From Chalara sp. BL73 (lineage: Eukaryota > Ascomycota > Leotiomycetes > Helotiales): DNA of 64,000 nucleotides. The stretch covers positions 62,001-126,000 of the forward strand of contig CAKJVC010000006.1 of NCBI GenBank assembly GCA_918026815.1, read 5' to 3'. Under the pieces are notes generated by a model. The model was given only the letters and a program-made list of their open reading frames with translations. It searched no databases and was not told where the DNA came from. Numbering within the stretch: the stretch's first letter is position 1; each line of letters opens with the position of its first letter. Positions 11,568-22,342 of the stretch are shown here, piece by piece. The position numbers were made by a program, and so were the translations under genes.

Positions 11568-14500
11568 CTATGCCAATCGAGTATTCGGATCCAGCATCGC
11601 GTCAATCTCCCCATTGCCATCAAATGGCGCCTTGTCTTTCGCGATAAATAACTTGTTAGACACGAATCCCTTATTGAATGCACTCAGTGCCTTGCGCTGT
11701 CGTTTTAATACTTTCTTCTTATATGCCTCGAATTCACCCATTTCCAACGTTGCAAGCACATACTTGGCATTCACCACCACAGCTTGTGCGCCCTTCTGTC
11801 CAAATCCAAAGCTAAACACCGAGAACGCTTTTATGCCTTTGGTCTGTATAGGTTTGTTGATGAAGGCGATATGATCAAACTTCTCAAGATATGCGTCAAC
11901 ATTATCCGCATTCCTATTTCCTGGCACAAGGCCCCTTTGTAAGATCTGTAGCCCACCATTAAGCATCCATGCTCCTGCAGCACCTTTTGGATGTCCTGTC
12001 AGATATTTCTGAAAAACGCCAAGAACACGATTGCCTTTCGTACGTCCTAGGTGTGTTAACTGCCGTTGAAAGACGTCGCATTCGTTTTTCTCATTCATCA
12101 CAGTTGACGTTCCGTGGAAAGAGCAAACATCGAGGTCATCGATTGTGAGGCCCCAGGTTGCAAGGGCGCCACGAATTGGAGCAATCTCTGGATGATTCTT
12201 GTAGAACGTGTTCCCGAGGCTATCTAGAGCATCGGATGTTTGTCTAGCCACCTCGAGGTTGATATGAGACGTACGATGTGCCCGATAAGCGGGAACATCA
12301 AATGACGGGTCAGAAATTTGCATTGACTCGATCTCAGCTTCTAACAGAGAGAGTTCTGAGTTCTGGAAATCTTCGATCAAGGCTTTCCGGCTCATCAACT
12401 GGCGACGACGGAATTTTATATCCAAGAGCGGCGAAGGGAATAACGATTTAGCCTCGGAGGCATGAACCAACACTCCTTTCCCAGGAGCTGGTACAGAACG
12501 ACCGATCTTGTCGCTTGATGTTCCGGTGAATGCTACGATGCCATAAATTGGTAGGCCCATATCCAGAGCCAGCTTAGCTGTGCAAATTACCTGAATCCCG
12601 CATCCTTGAGATTCCATGAATCCTCGGCGGGTTGACGCAGTCGGGCGTGACATCTCTTTGGGGTCACGGCCAGCAGCATGCTCTAGCTCGCCATTGCTGG
12701 TAGCTTTCATATTTGCGAACTCATATGAAGTCTAAGTGTGTTAGTTCGGTTCTACGCCGGAAATGGTGCATGGATTGCTTACATTCTCTTGAAGATCATC
12801 AACGCCGCCTACCAAACACAGCTTGGCTTTGCCACTAGTAATCAAGTCATAGGCATTATCCATGGATTCAATCGCTGTAGCACAGGCACCAACTGGTGTT
12901 CTAATAGGTCCATTAGACGACAGGAGCAGCATGTTGACCCACGCTGCGATTGTATTATTAAATGTTTCCTGCAAAATGTCTTGCGAGATCTCCTTTTCTA
13001 GAGAACGGCCACGATGGATCTTCTCCAGCGAGATAATGCCACCTGCACCAGTTCCTACACAATTCCCGACCTGTGAAGTGTGTATGTACTGGTAAATCTC
13101 ATACGGATCTGTTATTCCAGCAGAGATCAGAGCCTCAACGGTGCAGACCAATACAAAGAGAGTGATTCGATCCACGGAGGCTATGATATCCTCGGTTATG
13201 CCATAGGTTCGAGCATCCCAGCCCGTAGGAATCTGGCCGGTTACGTCGTTGCCAAAGTTTAGAGCTTTAGGTATCATTAGGGTTGCACCTTTGCGGAGTC
13301 GAACTGTGTATGTCGTCCCGGAAGAGCCAGGGACTTCCGTGATCTCCACATTTGATCCATGTTCCCGCTGGAAGGCTTCAGCCGTTTCTTTTGAAGCCTC
13401 AAAAGGTTTTAGAGGTTCTTCTATCACAACTTCCTGGAGCATTTGTTTCTTGTGTGGGTCATAGCCACCCCAAAGGTCTGCTTCAACTAGTCGAATGCCT
13501 GTATGTGCCAAGATTTGTTTTTCGTATTTGCTCTTTATATCCCATTCTTCAACAGGTTCGTTGGTCTTCGCATCAAACCAACCTGCATATGATTCTCCAT
13601 TGACAAGAGCACTAGAGTTGTACTTGATAAGGCCCATGGTCCAGGCTAGTTCGACACAACCCTCTAATGAGAATTCTCCATAAGCCTCCATCTCCCACCT
13701 GGTGCGTGAATTGCCGTATGGGCCGAGCTCAGCGAAACCCGTGATGACTACGACTCTATCCAGATCGACCATTCCTTTCAAAGAACTCAAAGATTGAAGC
13801 TCGGCAGTACTAGGCAATTCCGGAAACCCCAGGTCAATATTAGCTCGTGCGCGGATTTCCCCCGGTTTTGATGGAGTCATTAAGCTGTGCTGTTTGCGGG
13901 CTCCCTCCTCAGCGAGGCCACGCCGAACCTCTGCCGTCGTGTAGATTGATTTTCGAATCTGGCCCAAGGCTTCTGGCAGATTTGGAATATTGTCAAGCCC
14001 GCCATTCAAATCCGCATACAAGGGTCCCGATTGACAAATATCAACAATGGGGTACGCTAACAGAGCGAGAATATTGACAGCCATCTCCTGTTGGGAGAAA
14101 GTTCTAACGCCCCGTTTTTCTATCTCCTCTGCCACAATGTCGTTTCCATTCATGAGGCCGGTACCACGAGTCCAACCTATTGATGCGCCGCAGATTGAGA
14201 GATAATTTGACCAGCTTTCAGATTTCCATTTGCTGAACAGACTTTCTAAAGCTAGCTTCGATTCCGCATAGAGTCCATCCCCGCCAAAATTTCCGTGATT
14301 AGGAGAAAGCGGCAGAATGACCTGCGCAGGGCGTGTATCGCAACCAAACTTCTCCTTGAATCTCTTAATAGCCCCAATCAATTGAACGGTGTTAGTCATC
14401 ATGATCCGGTGAGCAAGCTGGCTTTTCGAGTCGACAGCATCAATTTCTCTGCCTTTAACGCTGATGGCAGCGAAAGGTATCACCGCATCTAGGTCCCAAC

Positions 14501-16539
14501 CAAGTCCATTTTTAGCCGAGTCAAAAATGTATGAAAGAAGATTATCAATGTCCTGTTGGCTGCCTCCATTGAAAGGGACAACCACCAGCTGAGATTCTGG
14601 TGCTCCGCAAGTGGCGTAGATATTCTGATAGAAGCGGGTAGTCTCTAGACTGAAACTGCTGGTTGTCACTACAACTTTGGCACCTCCATAAAGGAGGCCT
14701 TCAAGGATCTCTGAACCGATTGATCCCATGCCAGCACCTGTCACAAGAACGACGCGATCTTGAAAGTCAAGCCCGGGATTAACACACTCTCTCAAACACC
14801 CCAGATAGCTCTCTGTAGATTCTTCGTCCATAACCCATCCATTTGAGCCTTGACGCTTGATTCTGAATAGGCTTTCAGAGTCGTCTTGCCGCCGAGGAAT
14901 CTCAATAACCGAGATATTCCCCTTTCCGTCAATATTGGTACAAGGAGACTTCGAGGTCGCAAAGTTGCGATAAACAGGCGGGGAGTTCATCGCTGTTTCA
15001 CATCTTTCCACTAATATTTTGAGCACATTTTCAGTAACTCTGTAGCTGTTGGCTTGCTCCTTCTTGCAGAAGCCAAGAAGATACCTCAACATGTCTAGCA
15101 TTTTAGAAGTAGCACGATTGGCGATCCGGTACAGCCTTATTTCGAGTTCAACATCTGACCCTTTTACCAAGCCAGTGGTGAGCTCATGGAACAGAGAAAG
15201 GGCATCCTGTAACGCCCACGTCCAGCAAGAATCGTAAACGCGTACTTTGCGGACATCAACCATGGGACTGATGCCGGAGGCGTAGGCTTCTCCATGTTCA
15301 TTGTTCCATAGATCCAATTGTGCCTCGAGCTCTTTGATGGTCGCTTGGGCACCTTCGTAATCTTTCAGTCCAGCACGGAGGTCGATTTGGAGATGCTCAG
15401 CATAGAGCTCCAGCTTCTTCCGCAAGAGCGCATCCTGATCATCCTTCAGGTTTCGTAGAGCCTCCGGATCCAATGTTGCAACGGATGGACCCGCATGGGT
15501 GCTATGCGTATCGACCAAAGACAATCCTGTCGCTGTTGCGTGTTGCGAGACGATGCCGTCGAGAAATTGCTGTCCAGCCTGTTCGCTTGGCAATCTTGCA
15601 GAGGGTGCTCCAACCGCCGCAGCCAACAAACACGAGTCTTGTCTTCCCTCCCCAAGTCCCCATCGACTCTCGAGATACTTGCGTGCAGAACTAGCAGAGA
15701 ATCCACCCGGCATCTTAGATGCCAGCATCTGCTCCACCATTCGTGATGTCTGCTTTCCCAGTCGTCCTCTAAAATTGGCCTGAACAATATTCGCTAGGTC
15801 CTGGATAACCATCTCCTCTGACCTGTCTGGCACGCTCCCGAACTCATTTATAAGATCACCAACGATTTCGTTCTCAAGGGTGGATCGGCCTGTGCAAACG
15901 TCAGCATCCGCAGAATACGTACCAGGAATGGGAGGAATAGCGAGGAGAGGACATACCGCCAACCAAGGATTTGATGGCGCTGGAAGTCGATAACTCTGTG
16001 GCAGATTTCTTCAGCTTCTGTGCGACAATACCCACAATTATTTCCAGTGCAGTTATAGGGATATCGGGTTTTTTCTGGGAACTGCTTGCAGCGGGTGTAG
16101 GATATGACTCTGCGGCTTGCGAAGAATCAGGTGCTGTGGGCGTGTACGGAGGAGGAGGAACAATATGAGCCTTCTCCTCTGGCGCAACAATCTCGGGTTG
16201 AGAATCAACTTCATAGTAGATTTCGGCGAGGTCGGAACCTCCACTGAGCAGCTGCCTTTTGATCGAGAGGGTCGAGTCTCGTTCCTGGTATTGCGATTTG
16301 ATTGTCCTCTTTGCCATCACAGTCAAGGTATCCGAAGGACCTATCTCAATCAGTCGCTCAGTCTGCTGTTGCTCAAGGAGCACGTCTTGGGTGTCAATCC
16401 TAGCAAACATCAGCTCCTTCCATGTTTCTTTTTGTGCCGAGAGGATTTACCATTTGACGGGATATGCGAATTGATGTGCCAGCATTTCCACCACCATCTC
16501 GTGGGCCAGCTCCTGGTCGACCTCTGAATGCTCAGCCAT
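11568..16539 (-). CDS. Type I fatty acid synthase alpha subunit, lacking the PPT domain
   Basis: Alpha chain of a fungal type I FAS; with the beta chain at 24262-30495 it would elongate acetyl/malonyl units to a saturated acyl chain. Exons 16539-16451, 16399-15957, 15889-12783 and 12731-11568 give 1600 aa. Domains in order: N-terminal MPT-completing segment ([19 protein letters not shown]); ACP with Ser180 in GGRSTLENE; structural helices; ketoreductase with the Rossmann motif near residue 560 (GAGMGSIG) and the catalytic GLYAESK near 720; ketosynthase with active Cys in [10 protein letters not shown] near 1177, His in FHGTST near 1420 and [11 protein letters not shown] near 1460. The protein ends about 75 residues after the KS signature FGFGQKGAQ. 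Housekeeping alpha subunits are near 1880 aa and carry a C-terminal phosphopantetheinyl transferase, missing here. The shorter form recalls FAS pairs dedicated to secondary metabolites. The ACP would need another PPTase in trans. Confidence 0.93.
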
Positions 16540-17503
16540 TTTGGCTTGATATGCAACAAAAGAAAGGTTTTGTTTTTTCTACAAATTAGAAATACAGGAA
16601 GAAACACGGGCTCAACTCAACCAATTTTCGAATCACCAGAAATGAGCTGCATAGGAAAGATGAGAAAGAAACGTGCTTACCCCGATCATACTTGATCCTT
16701 TGGTACAACTCTATAAGCCTAGAGTTCGATTCATCTTGACCTTCTACTTGAGCCGCACGATTAGACACGATGGATTCTCTGAGCCTCAATCATCAGCGTG
16801 ATGAGCAGAGTCTCAAAATAGCATTTGTTCGCGACGGTTGCGCAATAAAGAAACAAGCGAGTTGTCCACTCAGCATTGAGATATGGCTATCCGCTTTAGC
16901 AATGCCCCCCAAATACCCCAAACTTACAGGGGATGGCGGGAGGGGGTTCAAAAATAGCATCCAGGTGGTGGTGGTGGCTTTATTAGTACAGGCTTACTTA
17001 CCGGGGGAGTTACGCTATGGGACAAGCCTGCAGGGTCGATTTCTACTGTAAGTATATTACGCGACGAATCCCATCGGCCCATTGCCTGGGCCTTTAATAG
17101 GCCTAAGCGCGGATGGATTTTCACTGCCCGCCCTTGGCTCCACAAACAACACAATAATGTACATTCTTGCTCAGGTACCACCGGAAGACGGGCTTTCATA
17201 GGTATCGATTAGAGATGAGGGGGATTCATGGCGGAGAGGTGGATAGCCTCACCAAGGGATTTCCCCTCTCGTCGGCGGTTAGGTGTTGAGTAAAATAGAT
17301 CATTGTGAGTCTGCGTTGGGACATCAGCGGCAACGGCATCCTTCACAAGTATTGATATCAAGACATCTCTGCCCCAGACATTCACTCCCTCCTTGATTAC
17401 TCTCCACTACAAACAATACAATCTCTATTTTGTATACCCATTCACTCAGAGAACGCACATTGTCTCTTCATATTCTATCATCATCATATACCATAATTGC
17501 ACA
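16540..17503. promoter_or_regulatory. Divergent intergenic region between FAS alpha and the LINE-like ORF
   Basis: About 960 bp separating the start codons of two divergently oriented genes, so it probably holds the FAS alpha promoter. It contains a (GGT)n-like patch near 16963-16976 and several CGG/CCG triplets (for example ACCGGAAGACGGG near 17180 and CGTCGGCGG near 17271) that could serve Zn2Cys6 regulators. No spacing is convincing enough to name a site. No ORF is supported. Confidence 0.35.
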
Positions 17504-18238
17504 ATGGCAACGACCGTTGCAGCCATGCGTCGTGCATCCCACCAACTCCCATCCATGGACCCGAGGTCACCAATTGCCCTTACCATTCCTCAACATCAAA
17601 TCCTCACTTCATTCCAATCAATACCCACCGGCACCTCGCCATATAGCAATTCTCCCCACCCATTCGCTTTCAGAAACCCCACCCCAACTTCTTCCCCTGT
17701 AACTCCATCATCACGGCTCTACTACGAATCAACATTCCCGTCCTTCGGACCATCTCCCATCTCAGAAACCATCTCATCTCAAGGCACACCTGATAACCGT
17801 CCATCGTCTTCCTTGAAGTTCCTGCTCCAGACCGGGCGTGTACCAAGCGTCATGGTTGGATGTCCATGCGGCCAAGGTCGTCAGACCACACGTCACATCC
17901 TCAAGGAGTGCAAGAGATTCGGCGAGGAAAGAGAAGGGCTCATTGGGAGAAGCCCAAGGAGTCCTCGCACTCCCGGCACACCACGGAGTCCAAGGGAGAA
18001 GGAAGTCATGGTGATGCACGCAGCGAGGAAGTGGCGAATGAAGGCTTTGCTGGGAAGATATAAGATGGCGGTCCAAAAACAAGAGAATTTCGCCAAAGGA
18101 GGTTTCGGGGCACCGATAGTAGTAGGGAGGCCGATACACAAGAGCCCAAGGCCGGATGTGGTAGAGATGGGCCTCGTTAAGGACGAAGGCATCGCCGACA
18201 AGATGACGGATAAGATGAGGAATGTTTTTGGTCGGTGA
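17504..18238 (+). CDS. Intronless ORF with LINE-type CCHC zinc knuckle; function unknown
   Basis: A 244-aa single-exon protein. The first half is Ser/Pro/Thr-rich and probably disordered. The second half holds GCPCGQGRQTTRHILKEC (C-x-C-x8-H-x4-C), the spacing and flavour of the zinc knuckle at the C-terminus of non-LTR retrotransposon (Tad-type LINE) polyproteins. It is followed by an Arg/Pro spacer with SPRSPRTPGTPRSP and a basic helix region (HAARKWRMKALLGRYKMAVQK). No reverse transcriptase or endonuclease motif occurs nearby, so this is not a whole element. It may be a co-opted LINE tail or a chance open relic. The upstream leader is CT/CA-rich like real fungal promoters, and the ORF is uninterrupted despite sitting in a TE-scarred zone, which argues for a live gene. 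Confidence 0.55.
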   Translation: MATTVAAMRRASHQLPSMDPRSPIALTIPQHQILTSFQSIPTGTSPYSNSPHPFAFRNPTPTSSPVTPSSRLYYESTFPSFGPSPISETISSQGTPDNRPSSSLKFLLQTGRVPSVMVGCPCGQGRQTTRHILKECKRFGEEREGLIGRSPRSPRTPGTPRSPREKEVMVMHAARKWRMKALLGRYKMAVQKQENFAKGGFGAPIVVGRPIHKSPRPDVVEMGLVKDEGIADKMTDKMRNVFGR

Positions 18239-18803
18239 TTGCCAGTGAGGCTTCTCGTCGTTGAATTTTTTGATAAGCACATATTTAGCGTGGTGTTTGG
18301 GTAGGATATGGCATTGGATTATGCCTTTTGCAGAGATACCAAATTTGACGAATTTCTTTCAACCCATTTCTCGTATCTCCAATAACTTCAAATTTTTTCG
18401 AGGCAGAAAAATTGTCGCCTTCGTATCGTGATCCTCAAGGCATTCACTTTGACAGTGCCAAAGACCTTCGCATCGACCTTGGGTCACATAGCCTACAGAA
18501 TTATTCAAGCCTGTCCTCCCATTGTGCCTTTATTCAAAGTCCAGGCTGGTGGTTGTCACAGTACCAAAAGTGGTTGAAGATGCGCTCTGTGTGTGGTTAA
18601 CTTAGAATTCTGTATGTCACATAATATTATTATTACCGACACCAACAGCTGGGGAATTTATGGAGATTCATATCGGACATCAAAATCAATCTCGCGCATC
18701 CACATCATACCCCAACTATATCGATGCAAGTATCATCGTTGCATTGAAGCATCGCGGCTGCCTTAACTTTCAGGCTGAAATCCAGCCCCGTTTCCGGGAG
18801 ATA
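18239..18803. other. 3' flank, nothing recognised
   Basis: Downstream flank of the LINE-like ORF up to the TIR element. A 62-codon open frame at 18412-18600 shows no known motif and no start context; I do not call it. Confidence 0.35.
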
Positions 18804-19261
18804 CAGTCACCCCCAGAAGTCTTCGCGGTTTTGTGATTTTACACCAAAAGTCACGTATTACAGCATTAAAATAATTAACGAATTAGCCACAAGACAGTGA
18901 AATTTTATATATAAAACTTGTTTATATTTAAGTTAACTAATTTTTATTTATTTTTTATTGTGATTTAATTTTTATTACTATAGTAATACAAAGCGAAAAA
19001 GTTAAAAAGTCGCGAAATTTAGTTAATTTACACTAAAATTCGAATAAATTTCAACTTTAGTAAATTAAACACTCTAGAACTTTGTAAACTTAAAATAATT
19101 AAATAAAGTTTATTAGTAAACTAAAGTTGAATTATTAAAAATATTATTAGTTGTTAATATTAAGTTTAGTTGTAGTATAATATTATTGAGTAAATTGGCT
19201 GCAAAAAGGGCGGGTTTTGGTGTAAAATCGCGAAAACGCGAAGACTTTTGGACTAGTACTG
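18804..19261. mobile_element. Non-autonomous TIR element (MITE), TA-flanked, AT-rich core
   Basis: The left end begins CAGTCACCCCCAGAAGTC and the right end, read in reverse complement, begins CAGTACTAGTCCAAAAGTC. Both continue with near-identical TTCGCG(G)TTTT(G/C)(T/G)(C)GATTTTACACCAAAA, giving inverted repeats of about 45 nt. A TA dinucleotide flanks each end (18802-18803 and 19262-19263), as expected for Tc1/mariner-superfamily insertion at TA. The roughly 370-bp core is extremely AT-rich with no ORF, typical of a MITE or a RIP-mutated internal deletion derivative. The CAGT terminus is typical of pogo/Fot-type transposons. It lies between the FAS subunits. Confidence 0.82.
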
Positions 19262-19697
19262 TACTGGCAGATGGGTGGGGCTCCTTCGCGGTAGCCCTAG
19301 TCGTTTTGATGGCGGAACCTGTGACGCCATGATTAGGAATGGTCAATCGCGGGTCAAAAAAGCAGCAGAGAATGGCACAGACCGTTCAGAGAGAGAGTTC
19401 TTCAACCATCCTGCGTAACGGGGGAATTGGTTTAGTTGACAACGATGCTCAGATTTATCCGATTCCTCCATGCGAAATCGAGGACAGACATGGTTGATTG
19501 TGCAAGAACTGCCGGTTTCTAAGAAGCTGACTTGGGGCATCATAAACTGGACGACAGACGTGAATTTACTGCAACAAAATAAGGCGATCTTATTATAATC
19601 AAAGGAGAGACTAAAGCAGCCTCTGGGCACATAATTACAAATCCCACTTATGTTTTTGGATAAAAGATATGATGTGCTATGGTATCAAACTTCCCCA
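19262..19697. other. 3' flank of ACS transporter, nothing recognised
   Basis: Non-coding spacer between the MITE and the stop codon of the transporter. A 95-codon reverse frame at 19343-19630 has no motif and no family resemblance. Confidence 0.35.
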
Positions 19698-21329
19698 CTA
19701 CGTAGTATATCTTATTCTTGGATGCCGGTATCCAAGCATTAGCTCTTCCTCATATGAGATATCTTGGAGTCTGTAATCTCTCTTACCACTATCTCGAGCC
19801 TTATTCTCCCAACGAACGTAGAGTATCCCGCAGACAGCAACCAGAATTGCCAGTGAATGTGCTCCGATATTGATTGTGTGGCCTATCTTATAGTTGGGGG
19901 CGTCATTTGGCAAGTATGCCCAAGTTGCAACCACAGCCCCAAGCTGACCAAGCATGGTGATATAGGCTGTTGAGACGGCTCGAATGGTGGGACCTGAAGC
20001 GTTGTTCATGCCCCAGGTGATATAAGCTGGACCTGACGGAAAGGCGCCAGCGCAGGCGAAGAAGGCGGCCACATATTTAGCGGAATGGGTCTTAGCTGTG
20101 ACCAGTATTATGAAGCCAATCATGGAAACGCAGGAGTTCAAGATCGCAAAAACCCCACGTCTCTTGTAGACGTCAGAGAACCAACAGACTACGAGGGCAT
20201 AGATAGAAGCTGCAACAAAAGGCGGCACCGAGTAAAGCTGCGTCTTCAATGCGGTCCAGCCCAGGGCATGCAAGATGGTCGGCATAAATAGTGAAACGGA
20301 TTGCACCGAGCAATTGATCAGGCTTAGCCCGATGCCGCAAATGGTGTTGTTAATATTAAAGACCGCGCGGTATACATGGTAAATACGGACTTTCTCCGCA
20401 TGCTGTTCGCGGTTCTCCTTCTGGATCCTCTCAAGCGCAATCTGCCGGTCTGACTCCGAGAGAAATACGCATTTGTTCGGTGCCTGGGGGAGGTAGTAGA
20501 TCGCAGCAAGGCCACAGAGAATCGAGAGAAGCCCTTCAAAGAAGAAAATATTTCGCCAATGGTGGATTTTCATGGACTCAACGCCCCATCTCGGAATGGG
20601 CGACAGGCCGGCAGCGAGAAGGCCTCCAAAAGCTCCAGCCAGGGATGCTCCGCAGATGAAAGTTCCCACACGGAATGCAAGCTCGTGGCGACGATAGAAG
20701 GTAGAGAGGTAAAAGGCGACCCCTGGCATCATGCCACCTTCAGCAACACCAAGCATGAATCTGCATGCCATCAGGCCTCCAAAGTTGTTGACGAAAGCCG
20801 TACACATCGATACTATGCCGAACGACACGACAAGTATCGGAATGTATAGCCGGCCACCGATAATCTTCAACGCAAGGTTGGAGGGAACCTCGACAAGAGC
20901 GTACGAAATGAAGAAGATGGTCAAGGTCCAATTGAAACGGTAGCCGACCAATTGGAGATCCTTCCCCATGCCTTGGATTCGAGCATTCCCGATGTTTGAT
21001 CTATACTCAGGTTTAGAACCCGTCGATTCTGAAGAGAAGGGTACTGACCTGTCTGTGAAGCATAGCAAGTAAAGACCAAAGATAATAGGCATCATGTAGA
21101 GATCCAAACGCCGCCGAATCCTTGTCTCATCATCCTCATTCCAGGTGATACTATCTGCTTCGCTCTCTGTAATCTCAGCCTCCTCCTTCGGGTTGATACG
21201 GGCCTCTTTGCTGTCTGAGCCCATTGCAGTTGATGCCTGGAGTCTGCCTCTGGTAAAGGTTGACAAGTAATGAGGTTGAAGGAGAGATGAGGGGGACGAG
21301 CTGCGGACTTCAGGTCTAATGGCATCCAA
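19698..21329 (-). CDS. MFS transporter, ACS (allantoate permease-like) family
   Basis: Plasma-membrane symporter for a small organic anion or carboxylate, judged by family (Dal5/Tna1-like anion:cation symporters). Exons 21329-21049 and 21000-19698 give 527 aa. The 48-nt intron is a multiple of three and lies in an open frame, but removing it restores the family motif LLCFTDRSNIGNARIQGM, whereas reading through inserts a Ser/Pro-rich stretch in helix 1. Seen: acidic N-terminus, DRSNIGNA, CRFMLGVAEGGMMPG in helix 4-5, the central RIYHVYRAV loop, and a second six-helix bundle ending in a charged tail. It sits between the two FAS genes on the same strand, so it may export a product or import a precursor for the cluster; that is inference from position only. 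Confidence 0.9.
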   Translation of the reverse strand: MDAIRPEVRSSSPSSLLQPHYLSTFTRGRLQASTAMGSDSKEARINPKEEAEITESEADSITWNEDDETRIRRRLDLYMMPIIFGLYLLCFTDRSVPFSSESTGSKPEYRSNIGNARIQGMGKDLQLVGYRFNWTLTIFFISYALVEVPSNLALKIIGGRLYIPILVVSFGIVSMCTAFVNNFGGLMACRFMLGVAEGGMMPGVAFYLSTFYRRHELAFRVGTFICGASLAGAFGGLLAAGLSPIPRWGVESMKIHHWRNIFFFEGLLSILCGLAAIYYLPQAPNKCVFLSESDRQIALERIQKENREQHAEKVRIYHVYRAVFNINNTICGIGLSLINCSVQSVSLFMPTILHALGWTALKTQLYSVPPFVAASIYALVVCWFSDVYKRRGVFAILNSCVSMIGFIILVTAKTHSAKYVAAFFACAGAFPSGPAYITWGMNNASGPTIRAVSTAYITMLGQLGAVVATWAYLPNDAPNYKIGHTINIGAHSLAILVAVCGILYVRWENKARDSGKRDYRLQDISYEEELMLGYRHPRIRYTT

Positions 21330-21436
21330 CTAGAGTTCGTAATGTGACGCTGGGCTATATAGATACATAAAATCGAGTAGCGTGAAGCCAAATATTATAT
21401 AACTGGAGCAGATTTTTTCGACATAGATACTATTGG
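21330..21436. other. Short 5' flank of ACS transporter
   Basis: About 100 nt between the transporter start codon and the pogo-like remnant; the promoter of the transporter is therefore probably interrupted or contributed to by that element. Confidence 0.35.
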
Positions 21437-21720
21437 CAGTCAAACCTCGATATGTCGCAAGCTTAGAATTTACGTTAGAATTCCGATATACAAAAATTTT
21501 CGATATAAAAAGGCCCTACATGAGCGGTAATATACAAAATTATACCGATACATATCACGTGCTTACATAAATTCTGCATAATATTGCTATCTGTATATCG
21601 CAAGTTACTTGAAATTCCTTACGCCCCATTCCAATCTCAAAATAGCGAGCATTCCAATATACCTAACCCAAATATAAGGAATCTAGGGTTTCATTCCGAC
21701 ATGTGAGGATTTCGATACAG
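21437..21720. mobile_element. Degenerate pogo-like TIR remnant
   Basis: The left end reads CAGTCAAACCTCGATATGTC, the classic start of pogo/Tigger/Fot-type terminal repeats. The reverse complement of the right end reads CTGTATCGAAATCCTCACATGTCGG, matching with several transitions. The interior repeats CGATAT and TATCGCAAG motifs and has no ORF. Target-site TA duplications are not clear, and the drift is mostly C/T and A/G, as RIP would give. Length is about 284 bp, so it is a MITE-sized relic. Confidence 0.55.
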
Positions 21721-22342
21721 CCAAAGTTGGCTGTACTTTGAAATCCATTACCTTTTAAAACACCGTAGGCTAAGATCTGCCTAACGGTTGTCCAAGACGT
21801 CGCTGGGCGAACCAGCGTAATTATTTACAACCAGCATACGCTGACATAAATTTTTTTTTTTTCCAGATTTGCGCATTGCTTTTAAGGTCTCTTGCATGCG
21901 CCATGATTCATCCCAATAATGAGGCTGGCTGGGCAGCTGAAATCGATTATCGAGTGTGCTGACCTCGATCATCGAGGATACCGATATCGTTCATCGAGCG
22001 GCCGTTTATATTTCTCATTCATTCCGAAGTAACACCCGAAACTAGCTCATTCTGAATCTTATTAAAAGCAAGAGTACATTTGAAAGAGAATAAAAAGCAT
22101 GCGTGGCTCACATTCCCTCATATATCTTACGCTCTACCATGTAAATATTTCTCTCCAAACTCAGCTTTGCCATTTTCTTTTCGTAGGGCTATATTTGTAG
22201 AGCTTTGTGGGAGAATATCAGTGGGGAATCAAAGCCGACCTTTGATAGAAATCATGATGTATACAGCTTGATGGTTTCAACCCCAATGCACAATTGCCAA
22301 ACTATATGCTTGAAGGACGATTAGAAAGAGAGGATCCTCTTA
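21721..22342. other. Intergenic, no gene
   Basis: AT-rich sequence. Around 21940-21995 ATCGA/TCGAT words recur (for example ACCTCGATCATCGAGGATACC), possibly more decayed TIR-element sequence related to the pogo-like remnant. No coding frame is supported. Confidence 0.35.

Noticed and set aside
19698..21329. ACS transporter as a single uninterrupted exon
   Set aside because: The frame is open across 21001-21048, but that segment has GTCAGT and TATAG splice ends and inserts non-family residues into helix 1; splicing restores the conserved motif.
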